Source: Molossus alvarezi
Taxonomy: Eukaryota > Chordata > Mammalia > Chiroptera > Molossidae
DNA: 64,000 nt
Direction of reading: 5' to 3'
Assembly (NCBI GenBank): GCA_037176705.1
Contig: CM073893.1
Span: 14,198,074-14,262,073, forward strand
Made by a program: the position numbers and the translations under genes. Position 1 is the first letter of the stretch. Each line of letters begins with the position of its first letter. A model generated the notes under the pieces. That model had not been told where the DNA came from. It worked only from the letters and a program-made list of their open reading frames with translations, and ran no database searches. Shown piece by piece: positions 50,168-61,605 of the stretch.

Positions 50168-53100
50168 ATTATGTTATGTTTATTATATTCCACAAATAAG
50201 AGAGATCATATAATACTTGTCTTTCTCTGTTTGGCTTGTTTCACTTAGGATAATACTTTCCAGATCCCTCCATGTCATCTCAAAGGATAAGAGATTTTTC
50301 TTTCTTACAGTTGCATAGTACACCATTGTGTATATGTACCACTGCTTTTTTATCCATTTGTCTACTGATGGACACTTGGGCTGTTTCCAGACCTTAGCAA
50401 TTGTAAATAGTGCTGCTATGAACATGGGGGTACATATATTCATTCTGATTGGTGTTTCAGGCTTCTTAAGGTATATTCCTAGAAGTGGGATCACTGGGTC
50501 AAATGGAAGTTCAATTTTTAATTTTTTGAGGTAACACCGTAGTGTTTTCCATAGTGGCTGTACCAGTCTGCATTCCCACCAGCAGTGTACTAGAGTCCCC
50601 ATTTCTCCACACCCTCACCAAAACTTGTTGTTTGATGATTTGTTGATGGCGGCCATTCTGACAGGTGTGAGGTGATACCTCATTGTTGTTATAATTTGCA
50701 TCTCTCTGATGATTGGTGATGTTGAGCATTTCTTCATATGTCTCTTAGCCATGTGTATGTCCTGTTTGGAGAGGTGTCTATTTAGTTCCTCGGCCCATTT
50801 TTAAATTGGGTTTTTTGTTTTCCTTTTGTTGAGTTGTATGAGTACTCTATATATATTGGAAATTAACCCCTTATCTGATATATCATTGGGAATTATGCTC
50901 TTCCATACAGTGGGTTGCCTTTTCATTTTCATGATTGTATCTTTTACTGTACAGAAGATTTTGAGATTGATGTAGTCCCATGTGTTCATTTTCTCCATTG
51001 ATTCTCTTGCCTTAGGTGATGTATCAGTGAAAATTCTACTGTGTATGATGTCTGAAATTTTGTTGCCTACATTTTCTTCTAGGCTTTTTATGGATTTATG
51101 AGTCACATTTAAGTCTTTTATCCATTTTGAGATTATTCCTGTGTGTGGTGTAATTTGATGGTCTAGGTTCATTTTTTTGCATGTAGTTGTCCAATTTTCC
51201 CAACACCATTTATTAAGAAGGCTGTCTTTTCTCCACTGTATATGCTCTTGTCCCCTTTGTCAAATGTTAATTGAGCATATTGCCTTGGTTCCATTCTGGG
51301 TTGCATATTGCCTTGGTTCCATTCTGGGTTTTCTATTCTGTTCTATTGATCTATCTGCCTGTTCTTGTGCCAGTACCAGGCTGTTTTGATTACAGTGTGT
51401 TTGTAGTATAACCTGAAATCTGGTAATGTGATCCCTCCAACTTTGTTCTTCGTTTTCAAGATTGCTGTGTCTATTTGAGGTCTTTTTTGGCTCCATGTGA
51501 ACTTTTGAAGTATTTGTTCTAGTTCTGTGAAGTATGTTGTTGGTATGTTGATGGGGATTGCATTAAATCTATAGATTGCTTTGTGTAGTGTGGACATTTA
51601 ATGTTAATTCTTCCAAATCCATGAACAAGGTATGTGCTTCCACTTTTTTATATCTTTCTCTATTTCTTTCTTCAATAACCTGTAGTTTTCTGTGAATAGG
51701 TCCTTTATTTCTTTGATTAAGTTTATTTCTAGGTATCTTAATTTTTTTTGCCACGATGGTAAATGGGATTTTTTTTAGTTTCTCTTTCTGTGAGTTTATT
51801 ATTGCCATCGGTTTCTTGATGTTAATTTTGTATCCTGCTACTTTGCCAAAATAATTTATTAACTCTAGTAAATTTTTATGGAGTCTTTGGGGTTTTCTAT
51901 GTATAGTATCATGTCATTTGCGAATACTGATAGTTTCACTTCCTTCTCTCCAATTTGGATCCCTTTTATTTTTTCTTCCTGTCTGATTGCTGTGGCTAAG
52001 ACTTCCAGTACTATGTTAAATAAGAGTGGCAAAAGTGGGCATCCTTGTCTTGTTCCTGTTCTTAAGGTAAATGCTTTTAATTTTTTTCCCATTGAGTATG
52101 ATGTTGGCTGTAAGTTTTTTATATATAGCCTTTATTATGTCGAGATATGATCCCTCTATTCCCAGATTGCTGAGCATTTTTATCAGAAATGGGTGCTGGA
52201 TTTTATTGAATGCTTTTTCAGCATCTATTGATATGATCATATGATTTTTATCTTTCATTTTGTTTATGTGGTGGATCACAGTTATTGATTTGTGAATATT
52301 GTGCCAGCCTTGCATCCCTGGGATGAATACCACTTGGTCATGGCAAATAATATTTTTGATGTATTCCTGGATTCGATTTGCTAGTGTTTTGTTCAGGATT
52401 TTGGCATTTATGTTCATCAGGGATATTGGTCTGTAGTTTTCTTTTTTTTAGTGTCTTTTTCTGGTTTTCGAATTCGAGTTATGCTGGCCTTATAAAATGA
52501 GTTTGGAAGTCTTCCTTCTTCTTGAATTTTTTGAAATAGTTTGAGGAGAATAGGTATTCTTCATTGAATGTTTGGTGAAATTCCCCCATGAAGCCGTCCG
52601 GGCCTGGGATTTTGTTTTCTGGGAAAGTCTTGATTATATCTTCAATTTCTTTTGTTGTTATTGGTGTGTTCAAGTTTTCGATCTCTTCCCAGTCCAGTTT
52701 TGGAAGACTATGTGTTTCTAGAAATTTGTCCATTTCACTTAGATTGTCAAATTTGTTGCTGTATAATTGTTCATAAGATTTGTTAACGATCTTTTGTATT
52801 TCTGTAGTGTCAGTTATTATTTATTCTCTTTCATTTCTGATTTTGTGTATTTGGGTTCTCTCTCTTTGTTTCTTGTTGAGTGTAGCTAAGGGTCCATCAA
52901 TCTTGTTTATGTTTTCGAAAAACCAGCTCTTTGTTTCATTGATCCTTTGAATTGTTTTTTTGGTCTCCATGTCATACTATTTCCTTCCTTCTACTTGCTC
53001 TGGGGTTTTCTTTTTGTTTGCTTTTCGTTTCTTTAAGTTGTGAGGTTAGATACTCTGTTACAAATTTTTCTTACTTCTTGAGGTAGGCCTGTGGTGCTAT

Positions 53101-53924
53101 GAACTTCCCTTTCAGAACTGCTTTCTCTGCATCCTATAGATTTTTTGTTGTTTTGTGTTCATTTTCATTGGTTTCCAGGAAGTTTTTAATTTCTTCCTTA
53201 ATCTTAACCCATTCATTCTTCAATAACATGATATTTAGCCTCGATGTTTTCAAATGTCTTTGCATGTGCTTGTTGCAATTGATTTCTAGTTTCATGCTAT
53301 TGTGATTTGAGAAGATGCTTGATATGATTTCAATCTTCTTGAACTTGTAGAGACTTAGTTTGTGCCCTAACATGTGGTCTATCTTTGAGAATGTCCACGT
53401 GTACTTGGGAAGAATGTGAATTCTGCAGTTTTGGGGTATAATTCTCTGTAGATATCTATTAAATCCATTTGATCTACTGCTTCATTTAGAGAATGTGTTT
53501 CCTTGCTAATTTTTTGTATAGAAGATCTATCCAGTGATGTCAGCGAGTATTGAAGTCCCCTGCTATGATTGCACTGCTGTTGATTTCTCTTTTGAAGTCC
53601 TCCAGAAAATTTTTAATATATTTTGGTGCTCCTATATTGGGTGCATATATTTTTACAAAGGGTATATCTTCCTGTTGGATAGATCCTTTCAATATTATGT
53701 AGTGGCCTTCTTTTTCTCTAGTTATGGCCTTCATTTTGCAATGCACTTTATCAGATATGAGTATTGCTACCCCAGCTTTTTTTTTGCTTTCCATTTGCTT
53801 GAAATATTTTTTGCATCCCTTCACTTTCAACCTATGTGAGTCTTTTGTTGTGAGGTGGGTCTCTTGTAAACAACATATATGTGAGTCATGCTTTCTTATC
53901 CAGTCAGCTACTCTGTGTCTTTTT
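50168..53924 (-). mobile_element. Outer L1, distal part (ORF2), continued at 59791-61605
   Basis: Minus-strand L1 ORF2 from near its start (53924) to just past its stop at 50183. The 3' UTR and poly(A) are missing, because the sequence passes directly into the separate L1 fragment at 49040-50167. At 53924 it is interrupted by a full-length L1 and resumes at 59791. The duplicated word TACTCTGTGTCTTTTT (53909-53924 and 59791-59806) marks the insertion. Confidence 0.88.
50183..53924 (-). pseudogene. L1 ORF2p of the outer L1, broken
   Basis: In transcript order: EN domain (53830-53540, KKAGVAILISDKVHCK, IYAPNIGAPKYIK, AGDFNT), EN end (53373-53134), linker and RT (52733-52479, 52417-52016, 52092-51865) and C-terminal part (51597-50183, ending DKYYMISLICGI). 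The RT motif reads FAND in place of the usual F/Y-x-DD, so the second catalytic-site residue pair is altered. Multiple frameshifts also rule out function. The first codons lie beyond the inner L1 at about 59807-59866, where the start codon is followed by a frameshift. Confidence 0.85.
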
Positions 53925-54249
53925 TTTAAAAATGTTTTTATTTTTTATTTTTTTTTAGGAGGTTCTCAATATATTTTATTTTATTTTTTATTTTTTATAA
54001 ATTGTTTATTTATTTTTTTGTTACAGATATTTTACCTTTTTTACCCCATTGGCACGCCCCACCCAATCCCACCTCCGCCCTGTCCCCAGCTTAGTTGTTC
54101 ATGTCCATTGGTCATGCATACATGCATATAAGTTCTGTGGTTTAACTCTTCCCACCCCCCACCCCCCCACCCCCTCTTCTGAGGGATGTCAGTCTGTGCC
54201 CTACTTCCATGTTTCTGGGTCTACTGTATTCCTCAGACTGTTATGTTCA

Positions 54250-57200
54250 TTATATTCCACAAATAAGTGAGATCATGTGGTATTTGTCTTTTTCTGCTTG
54301 GCTTATTTCACTTAGGATAATACTTTCCAGATCCCTCCATGTCATCTCAAAGGATAAGAGATCTTTCTTTCTTACTGCTGCATAGTACTCCATTGTGTAT
54401 ATGTACCACAGCTTTTTTATCCATTCATCTACTGATGGAACTTGGGCTGTTTCCATATCTTAGCAATTGTAAATAGTGCTGCTATGAACATGGGGTTACA
54501 TATATTCTTCCTGATTGGTGTTTCAGACTTCTTAGGGTATATTCCTAGCAGTAGGATCACTGGGTCAAATGGAAGTTCAATTTTCAATTTTTTGAGGTAA
54601 CACCATATTGTTTTCCATAGTGGCTGCACCAGTCTGCATTCCCAGCAGCAGTGTATTAGAGTCCCTTTTCTCCACACCCTCGCCAACACTTGTTGATTGA
54701 TGATTTGTGGATGGCGGCCATTCTGACAGGTGTGAGGTGATCCCTCATTGTTGTTTTAATTTGCATCTCTCTGATGATTGGTGATGTTGAGCAATGCTTC
54801 ATATGTCTTTTGGCCATTTGTATATCCTGTTTGGAGAGGTGTCTATTCAGCTCCTCTGCCCATTTTTTAACTGGGTTCTTTGTCTTCCTTTTGTTGAGTT
54901 GTATGAGCACTCTCTAGATATTGGAAATTAACCCCTTATCTGATACATCATTGGCAATGATGTTCTCCCATACAGTGGGTTGCCTTTCCATTTTGATGAT
55001 TGTTTCTTTTGCTGTGCAGAAGCTTTTGAGTTTGATGTAGTCCCATGTGTTCATTTTTTCCTTTGTTTCTGTTGCCTTAGGTGATGTATCAGTGAAAATT
55101 CTGCTCCATATGATGTCCGAAATTTTGTTGCCTACATTTTCTTCTAGAATTTTTATGGATTCACGGGTCACATTTAAGTCTTTTATCCATTTTGAGTTTA
55201 TTTTTGTGTATGGTGTAAGTTGATGGTCTAGTTTCATTTTTTTTGCATGTAGCTGTCCAATTTTCCCAACACCATTTATTAAAGAGGCTGTCTTTACTCC
55301 ACTGTATGCTCTTGCACCTTTGCAAATATTAATTGAGCGTATTGCCTTGGGTCCATTTCTGGGTTTTCAGTTCTGTTCCACTGGTCTATATGCCTGTTCT
55401 TGTGCCAGTACCAGGCTGTTTTGATTACAGTTGCTTTGTAGTATAACCTGATATCTGGTATTGTGATCCCACCTACTTTGTTCTTCTTTTTCAAGATTGC
55501 TGTGGCTATTTGGGGTCATTTTTGGTTCCATATGAACTTTTGAAGTATTTGTTCTAGTTCTATGAAATATGTCGTTGGTATTTTGATGGGGATTGCATTG
55601 AATCTATAGATTGCTTTGGGTAGTATGGACATTTTAATGATGTTAATTCTTCCAATCTATGAACAGGGTATGTGCTTCCACTTTTTTATATCTTTCTGTA
55701 TTTCTTTTTTCAATGACCAGTAGTTTTCTGCAAATAGGTCCTTTACTTCTTTGGTTAAGTTTATTCCTAGGTACCGTAATTTTTTTGGTGCGAAGGTAAA
55801 TGGGATTGTTTTTTCAGTTTCTCTTTCTGTGAGTTCATCATTGGTACAAGAATGCCGTTGATTTCTTGACGTTAATTTTGTATCCTGCTACTGTGTCAAA
55901 TTCATTTATTAAGTCTAGTAGATTTTTGATGGAGTCTTTAGGGTTTTCTATGTATATCATGTCATCTGTAAATAATGACAGTTTCACTTCCTCCTTTCCA
56001 ATTTGGATCCCTTTTATTTTTTCTTCATGTCTGATTGCTGTGGCTAAGACTTCCAGTACAATGTTAAATAAGAGTGGCAAAAGTGGACATCCCTGTCTTG
56101 TTCCTGTTCTTAATGGAAATGTTTTTAGTTTCTGTCCATTAAGTATGATGTTGGCTGTAGGTCTTTCATATATGGCCTTTATTATTTCGAGATATGATCC
56201 CTCTATTCCTACATTGCTGAGCGTTTTTATCAGAAATGGATGCTGGATTTTGTCAAAAGCTTTTTCAGCATCTATTGATATGATCATGTGGTTTTTATTC
56301 ATTTTTTTTTATGTGTGTATCACGTTTATTGATTTGCGAATATTGTACCAGCCTTGCATCCCTGGAATGAATCCCACTTGGTCATGGTGAATAATTTTTT
56401 TGATGTATTTCTGGATCCGAATTGCGAATATTTTGTTCAGGATTTTGGTGTCTATGTTCATCAGGGATATTGGCCTGTAGTTTTCTTTCTTCGTAGTGTC
56501 TTTTTCTGGTTTTGGAATTAGAATTATGCTGGCCTCATAGAACGTGTTTGGAAGTCTTCCTTCTTCTTGAATTTTTTGAAATAGTTTGAGGAGAATGGGT
56601 GTTAGTTCTTTTTTGAATGTTCGGTAAAACTCCCCGGTGAAGCCATCTGGGCCTGGGCTTTTGTTTGCTGGGAGAGTCTTGATTACCTCTTCAATTTCCT
56701 TAGTTGTTATTGGTCTGTTCAAGTTTTCTATCTCTTCCGGGAATAGTTTGGGAGACTGTGTGTTTCTAGAAATTTGTCCATTTTTCTTAGATTGTCGAAT
56801 TTGTTGCCATATAGTTGTTCATAATAGTTGTTAACGATCTTTTGTATTTCCGTGGTGTTGGTTGTTACTTCTCCTCTTTCATTTCTGATTTTGTGTATTT
56901 GGGTTCTCTCTGTTTCTTGGTGAGTCTAGCTAAGGGTCCATCAGTCTTATTTATCTTTTCGAAAAACTAGCTCTTTGTTTCATTGATCCTTTGAATTGTT
57001 TTCTTGGTCTCTATGTCATTTATTTCTGCTCTGATCTTTACTCTTTCCTTCCTTCTACTTGCTCTAGGGTTTTCTTTTTGTTTGCTTTCTAATTCTTTAA
57101 GTAGTGAGGATAGACAGTCAATTAGAAATTTTTCTTGTTTTTGAGGTAGGCCTGTAGTGCTATGAACTTCCCTCTCAGAACTGCTTTCGCTGTATCCCAT

Positions 57201-58045
57201 TGATTTTGTGTTGTTGTGTGTTCATTTTCATTGGTTTCCAGGAAGTTTTTAATTCTTCCTTGATCTCCTCAGTGACCCATTCATTGTTTAATAACATGCT
57301 ATTTAGCCTCCATGTGTTGAAATGTCTTTGCATGTTCTTGTTGCAATTGATTTCTAGTTTCATGCCATTGTGATCTGAGAAGATGCTTGATATGATTTCA
57401 ATCTTCTTGAACTTGTAGAGATTTAGTTTGTGTCCTATCATGTGGTCTATCTTTGAGAATGTCCCATGTGCACTTGAGAAGAATGTGAATTCTGTAGTTT
57501 TAGGGTGTAATTCTCTGTAGATATCTATTAAATCCATTTGGTCTAGTGCTTCATTTAGAGTCTCTGTTTCCTTGCTAATTTTTTGCCTAGAGGATCTATC
57601 CAGTGCTGTCAACGGGGTGTTGAAGTCCCCTGCTATGATTGTATTGTTGTCGATTTCTCCTTGGAAGTCCTCCAGAAGATCTTTAATATATTTTGGTGCT
57701 CCTATATTGGGTGCATATATGTTTATCAAGGTTATATTTTCCTGTTGGATAGATTCTTTCAATATTATGTAGTGGCCTTCTTTGTCTCTATTATGGTCTT
57801 CATTTTGAAATCTATTTCATCAGATATGAGAATTGCTACCCCAGCTTTTTTTTTGCTTTCCATTTGCGAAAATTTTTTTTCATCCCTTCACTTTCAACCT
57901 ATGTGAGTCTTTTGTTGTGAGTTGGGTCTCTTGTAAACAACATATAGATAAGTCATGCTCTCTTATCCAATCAGCTGCTCTGTGTCTTTTTATGGGAGCA
58001 TTCAATCCATTTACGTTTAAGGTGATTATTGATATGTACTTATTT
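54250..58045 (-). pseudogene. L1 ORF2p (EN-RT) of the inner L1, broken
   Basis: ORF2p is the endonuclease and reverse transcriptase. The EN start ITLNVNGLNAPIKRH is readable at about 58035, but the ATGGC present in the 49288 copy is missing, so there is no start codon. The longest open piece is 57762-57175 (195 codons: IYAPNIGAPKYIKDLLEDFQ, AGDFNTPLTALDRSSR, IFSDHNGMKLEI with the EN SDH-type motif). Then 56722-56309 ([33 protein letters not shown]) and 56302-55838 (RT palm: [26 protein letters not shown]) follow, with one residue missing just after DDM. The C-terminal pieces reach the stop at 54250. Confidence 0.85.
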
Positions 58046-58104
58046 ATTGTTTAGTGTGGTTCTATTTTTCTTCCCATTTCTACTGCTAATTACAGCAGTC
58101 CTTT

Positions 58105-58968
58105 TCACATTTCTTGCAGTGCTGGTTTGGTGCTAATGTATTCCCTTAGCTTTTTTTTGTCTGGGAAGCTCTTTATTTGATCTTCTATTTTGAATGATAG
58201 CCTTGCTGGGTAGAGTAGTCTTGGATTCAGATTCTTGTTTTTCATGACTTTGATTACTTCATGCCATTCCCTTCTGGCCTGTAGTGTTTCTTGTGAGAAG
58301 TCAGCTGAGAGCCTTATGGGGTTCCCTTTGTAGGTAACCTGTTGCTTATTTCTTGCTGCTTTTAGGATTCTCTCTTTGTCTTTAATTTGTGGCATTTTAA
58401 TTACTATATGTCTTGCTGTGGGCCTGTTTGTGTTCTTCTTACTTGGGACTCTCTGTGCTTCTTGAACTTGAATGCCTTCTGCCTTCACCAAATTAGGTAA
58501 GTTTTCTCTCACTATTTTTTTGAATATATTCTCTATCCCTTGCTCATTTTCTTCTTCGGGGACTCCTATGATGCGAATATTATTACGTTTCCAGTTGTCC
58601 CATAGTTCTCTTAAGCTGTCTTCCTGTTTTTTAATAGTTTTTTCCTTTTGTTTTTCTGATTGGTTGATTTTTTCTACCCTGTCTTCTAATTCACTGATCT
58701 GGTCCTCAGCTTCCTCTACTCTGCTTTTTAAACCTTCCAATGTGTTTTTCATTTCTGATATGTCATTTTTTATCTCTTCTTGTTGGTTTTTAATTCCCAA
58801 TTGGCTTATTTTCAGTGTCTCTATGTCCTTACTCATGCTGTTCAGCTTCCTCAAGATCATGGCTCTGAATTCTAGCTCTGTTAACATGCCTAATTGCTCC
58901 ACATTGATCTCATCTTTGCTGGAGGTCTCTTGCTCTTTCATTTGGCTTCTGTTTCTGTGTTTCACCAT
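58105..58968 (-). CDS. L1 ORF1p, open frame missing only the last four codons
   Basis: L1 ORF1p is the trimeric RNA-binding chaperone of L1 particles. I start at the MVKHRNRSQMKEQE methionine, which matches the start of the outer copy (MVKKRNKSQMKEQE). An ATG four codons upstream is also in frame. The 287 residues contain a coiled coil (about 40-115: LRKLNSMSKDIETLKISQLG, LKSRVEEAEDQISELEDRVE), an RRM-like domain (about 125-200: RNNIRIIGVPEEENEQG) and a C-terminal domain (about 205-285: KERILKAARNKQQVTYKG, NLNPRLLYPARLSFKI). A TGA replaces the Leu codon before KGLL seen in the copy at 49334, so the protein ends LQEM. Expression is unknown. Confidence 0.85.
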   Translation of the reverse strand: MVKHRNRSQMKEQETSSKDEINVEQLGMLTELEFRAMILRKLNSMSKDIETLKISQLGIKNQQEEIKNDISEMKNTLEGLKSRVEEAEDQISELEDRVEKINQSEKQKEKTIKKQEDSLRELWDNWKRNNIRIIGVPEEENEQGIENIFKKIVRENLPNLVKAEGIQVQEAQRVPSKKNTNRPTARHIVIKMPQIKDKERILKAARNKQQVTYKGNPIRLSADFSQETLQARREWHEVIKVMKNKNLNPRLLYPARLSFKIEDQIKSFPDKKKLREYISTKPALQEM

Positions 58969-59790
58969 TTTGGCTATCACTGTGGGCTTTGGAGCCTGTC
59001 AAGTTTTCCCTGTGGGTGTTGGTGTTCTGCTGTTTGTGGCTCCCTCTCCTGTGCTTAGATGAGTGAGGGAGGACTCACGTTAAATACCACTGTCAAGTCT
59101 TACTTTCCTGGTTAAAGTTGCCAGGCCAGAAGAAGTACTGTTATCCTCTAGCTTTTTGCCTGGAGGCTAGCAGTCGAGGTTACTTGATGAGTTTTGGGTT
59201 GTCAGTTGATTGAATAGCTCCCTCTGGTGCTTAGCACAAGGGGATTTCCCAAGGGTGGGGCAGATGCTGGTTGTTAGTGAGCCTCAATTAGCACTTCAAT
59301 GGCCCACAGGGTGGGGTTGGATCTCTGAGGGAGGGGCTGGTGCCTCTCCTCAGAGCCCTGGGAAGGAGCAATATGGTCACCGTCCTGTGCGGTGCACTCA
59401 GCAAAAGCTCTGAGCGCCCTCCAAATCCCGATTGTCCCCACACAGTTCCAGTCCAGCCCGCCCTCCCTCTGCCGGTGCCTAAGGTGAGTGGCTGTGGCTG
59501 TTTTAGCCTCTGTCCCGGCTCTGCGCTGTGGCGCTGCCTGGGAGTGTAACCCGCAGGTGCTGCTCCCAGCTGAGGCTGCTGCCGAGTTGCCGACCGGGGG
59601 CTCCTCGCCCCCGTCTCGCGCCTTCGCAAGCCTACCGGGATCAAGTCAGTGTCCCTCGTTGTATGGTCCTCGCAAGCTGCTTTTTTGTTGGTTTTTCCGG
59701 TTGATTTGTTTGTGTTATAGTTGTAATTCCAGTTTGGTTCTGGGAGACGGTCTGTGTAGCTTCCATTCACTCTGCTGACATTTTTCCTTC
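58969..59790 (-). promoter_or_regulatory. 5' UTR / internal promoter region of the inner L1
   Basis: About 820 bases, GC-rich with CpG-dense stretches near 59440-59640. In L1s this region carries the internal RNA polymerase II promoter. It aligns by eye with 60803-61605 of the outer L1, but is richer in CpG, consistent with a younger age. The open frame at 59288-59770 (minus) is in this UTR and has no family match. Confidence 0.7.
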
Positions 59791-61605
59791 TACTCTGTGT
59801 CTTTTTATTGGAGCATTCAAACCATTCACATTTAAGGTGATAATTGATATGTAGTTATTTATTCCATTTTTGTTTAGTGTGGTTATATTTTTCTTCCTAT
59901 TTCTTCTACTCATTACAGCTGTCCTTTTAGCATATCTTGTAGTGCTGGTTTGTGTTAATATATTCCTTTAGCCTTTTTTATTTTGTCTGTAAAGCTCTTT
60001 ATTTGACCTGCTATTTTAAATGAGAGCCTTGCTAGATAGAGTAGTCTTGGATTCAGATCCTTGTTTTTTATTACCTTGATTACTTCATGCCACTCCCTTG
60101 TGGCCTGTAGTGTTTCTTTTGAGAATTCAGCTGAGAGCCTTATGGTGTTTTTTTTTTTTGTAGGTAACCTCTTTCTTATCTCTTGCTGCCTTTAGGATTC
60201 TATCTTTGTCTTTAATTTTTGCCATTTTAATTCCTATGTATTTTGGTGTGGGCCTGTTTTGGGTCTTCTTACTTGGGGCTCTCTGTGCTCCTTGAACTTG
60301 AATGCTTTTTTCCTTTACCAAGTTAGACAAGTTTTCTGTCACTATTTCTTCAAAAATATTCTCTAACCCTTGCCCATTTTCTTCCTCTTCAGGGACTCCG
60401 ATGATGCGAATATTATTACGTTTCCTGTTGTCCCACAGTTCCCTTTAGCTGTCTTCCATTTTTTAAATTGTTTTTTTCCTTTTGGTTTTCTGATTGGTTG
60501 ATTATTTCTACCCTGTCTTCTAATTCAGTGATCTGGTTCTCAGCTTCCTCTACTCTGCTGGTTAGTCCTTCCAATGTGTTCTTAATTTCTGCTATGTCAT
60601 TTTTCATTTCCAGTTGGTTGGTTTTCAATGTTTCTATATCTTTACTCATGGTGCTGATGTCCTTACTCATGCCGTTAAGCTTCCTCAAGATCATGGCTCT
60701 GAACTCTACCTGTGATAATTTTGTTAGCTGCATTTCATTGATCTGGTCTTTGATAGAGTCCTCTTGTTCTTTCATTTGGGATTTGTTTCTTTTTTTCACC
60801 ATTTTGGCTATCTCAGTGGGTTTTAGAGTCTGCCAAATTATCCCTGTGGGTGTTGGTGTTCTGCTGTTTGTGGCTCCCTCTACTGGGTTTGTATAAACCT
60901 GGGTGGTTCCACGTTAAACACCCCTGTCAAGTCTTACTTTCCTGGGTAGATTTGCAAGTCCAGGAAAGGTTCAGTTATCCTCTAGCTTTTTCCTGGTGGC
61001 TAGTAGTCTGTTACTCAGTGCCTTGGAATGTAGCCCTGGTGTTCTGCATAAGAGGATTTCCAGAGGGTGGCATTGATGCTGGTTGTTAAGGAGCCTCAAT
61101 TTGTATTTCTTTGCCTCACATGGGAAAGGCTGAATCTCCAGGGGGAGGGGGCACTGCTGCTTTTCCCCACAGCTCGGGGAAGGAACACACTGGCCACCAT
61201 CTTTTGTGACTGCAACTCAGCAGAACCTCTGAGTGCCCTCCACATCCAGGTTGTCCCCACAGAGTTCCAGCCCAGTCTTCCCTGCCTCTGTGGTAGCCCT
61301 CAGGTGAGTGGCTGTGGCTATTTTAGTGCCCTGTCCCAGCTCTCTGCACTTTGGAGTGGGCTTGGTCTTTATTTCCCAAGGGCCCTGCTCATAGCTAAGA
61401 CTGCTGCTGTTCATGGGCTCCCAGCCCACCACCCTCTCGCACCTCCGCAGATCCTACTAGTGTCCTTGGTTATATTGTCCTGTCCTGCTGCTTTTCTGTT
61501 GTTGTTGTTGTTTTTCCTGAGGATTTGTCTTTATTTTAGTTGTAATTTCTATTTGGTCCTGGGAGATCATCTGTGTAGCTTCTATTCACTCCGCCTCCAT
61601 TTTCA
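59791..61605 (-). mobile_element. Outer L1, proximal part (5' UTR, ORF1, first ORF2 codons)
   Basis: It continues the outer L1 across the inner insertion: ORF2 start near 59866, ORF1 60802-60127, and a 5' UTR from 60803 to about 61605 (the element 5' end reads 'gaaaatggaggcggagtgaa' on the minus strand). It is more decayed than the inner L1, as expected for the host of a nested insertion. Confidence 0.87.
60127..60802 (-). pseudogene. L1 ORF1p of the outer L1, frameshifted
   Basis: Open from 60802 to 60416 (MVKKRNKSQMKEQEDSIKDQ, coiled coil with SKDISTMSKDIETLK) and from 60342 to 60127 in another frame (NLSNLVKEKSIQVQGAQRAP, then KDKDRILKAARDKKEV). A shift near 60440-60480 breaks it before the RRM. 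The coiled coil carries an extra STMSKDI heptad compared with the inner copy. Confidence 0.85.

Larger units (their letters stand above)
53925..59790 (-). mobile_element. Near full-length L1, inserted into the outer L1
   Basis: On the minus strand from about 59790: a GC-rich 5' UTR (to 58969), ORF1 (58968-58105), a short spacer, ORF2 (about 58045-54250), a C-rich (sense G-rich) 3' UTR around 54050-54180 and an A-rich tail at 53925-53990. The length is about 5.87 kb. TACTCTGTGTCTTTTT is exact on both sides (53909-53924 and 59791-59806). ORF1 is open almost to its end, but ORF2 has several frameshifts and has lost its start, so the element is not autonomous. It is the most complete retrotransposon here. 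Confidence 0.93.

Noticed and set aside
59288..59770. 160-codon minus-strand frame upstream of L1 ORF1
   Set aside because: It falls in the inner L1 5' UTR. CpG-rich sequence gives long frames by chance, and no counterpart is open in the outer L1.
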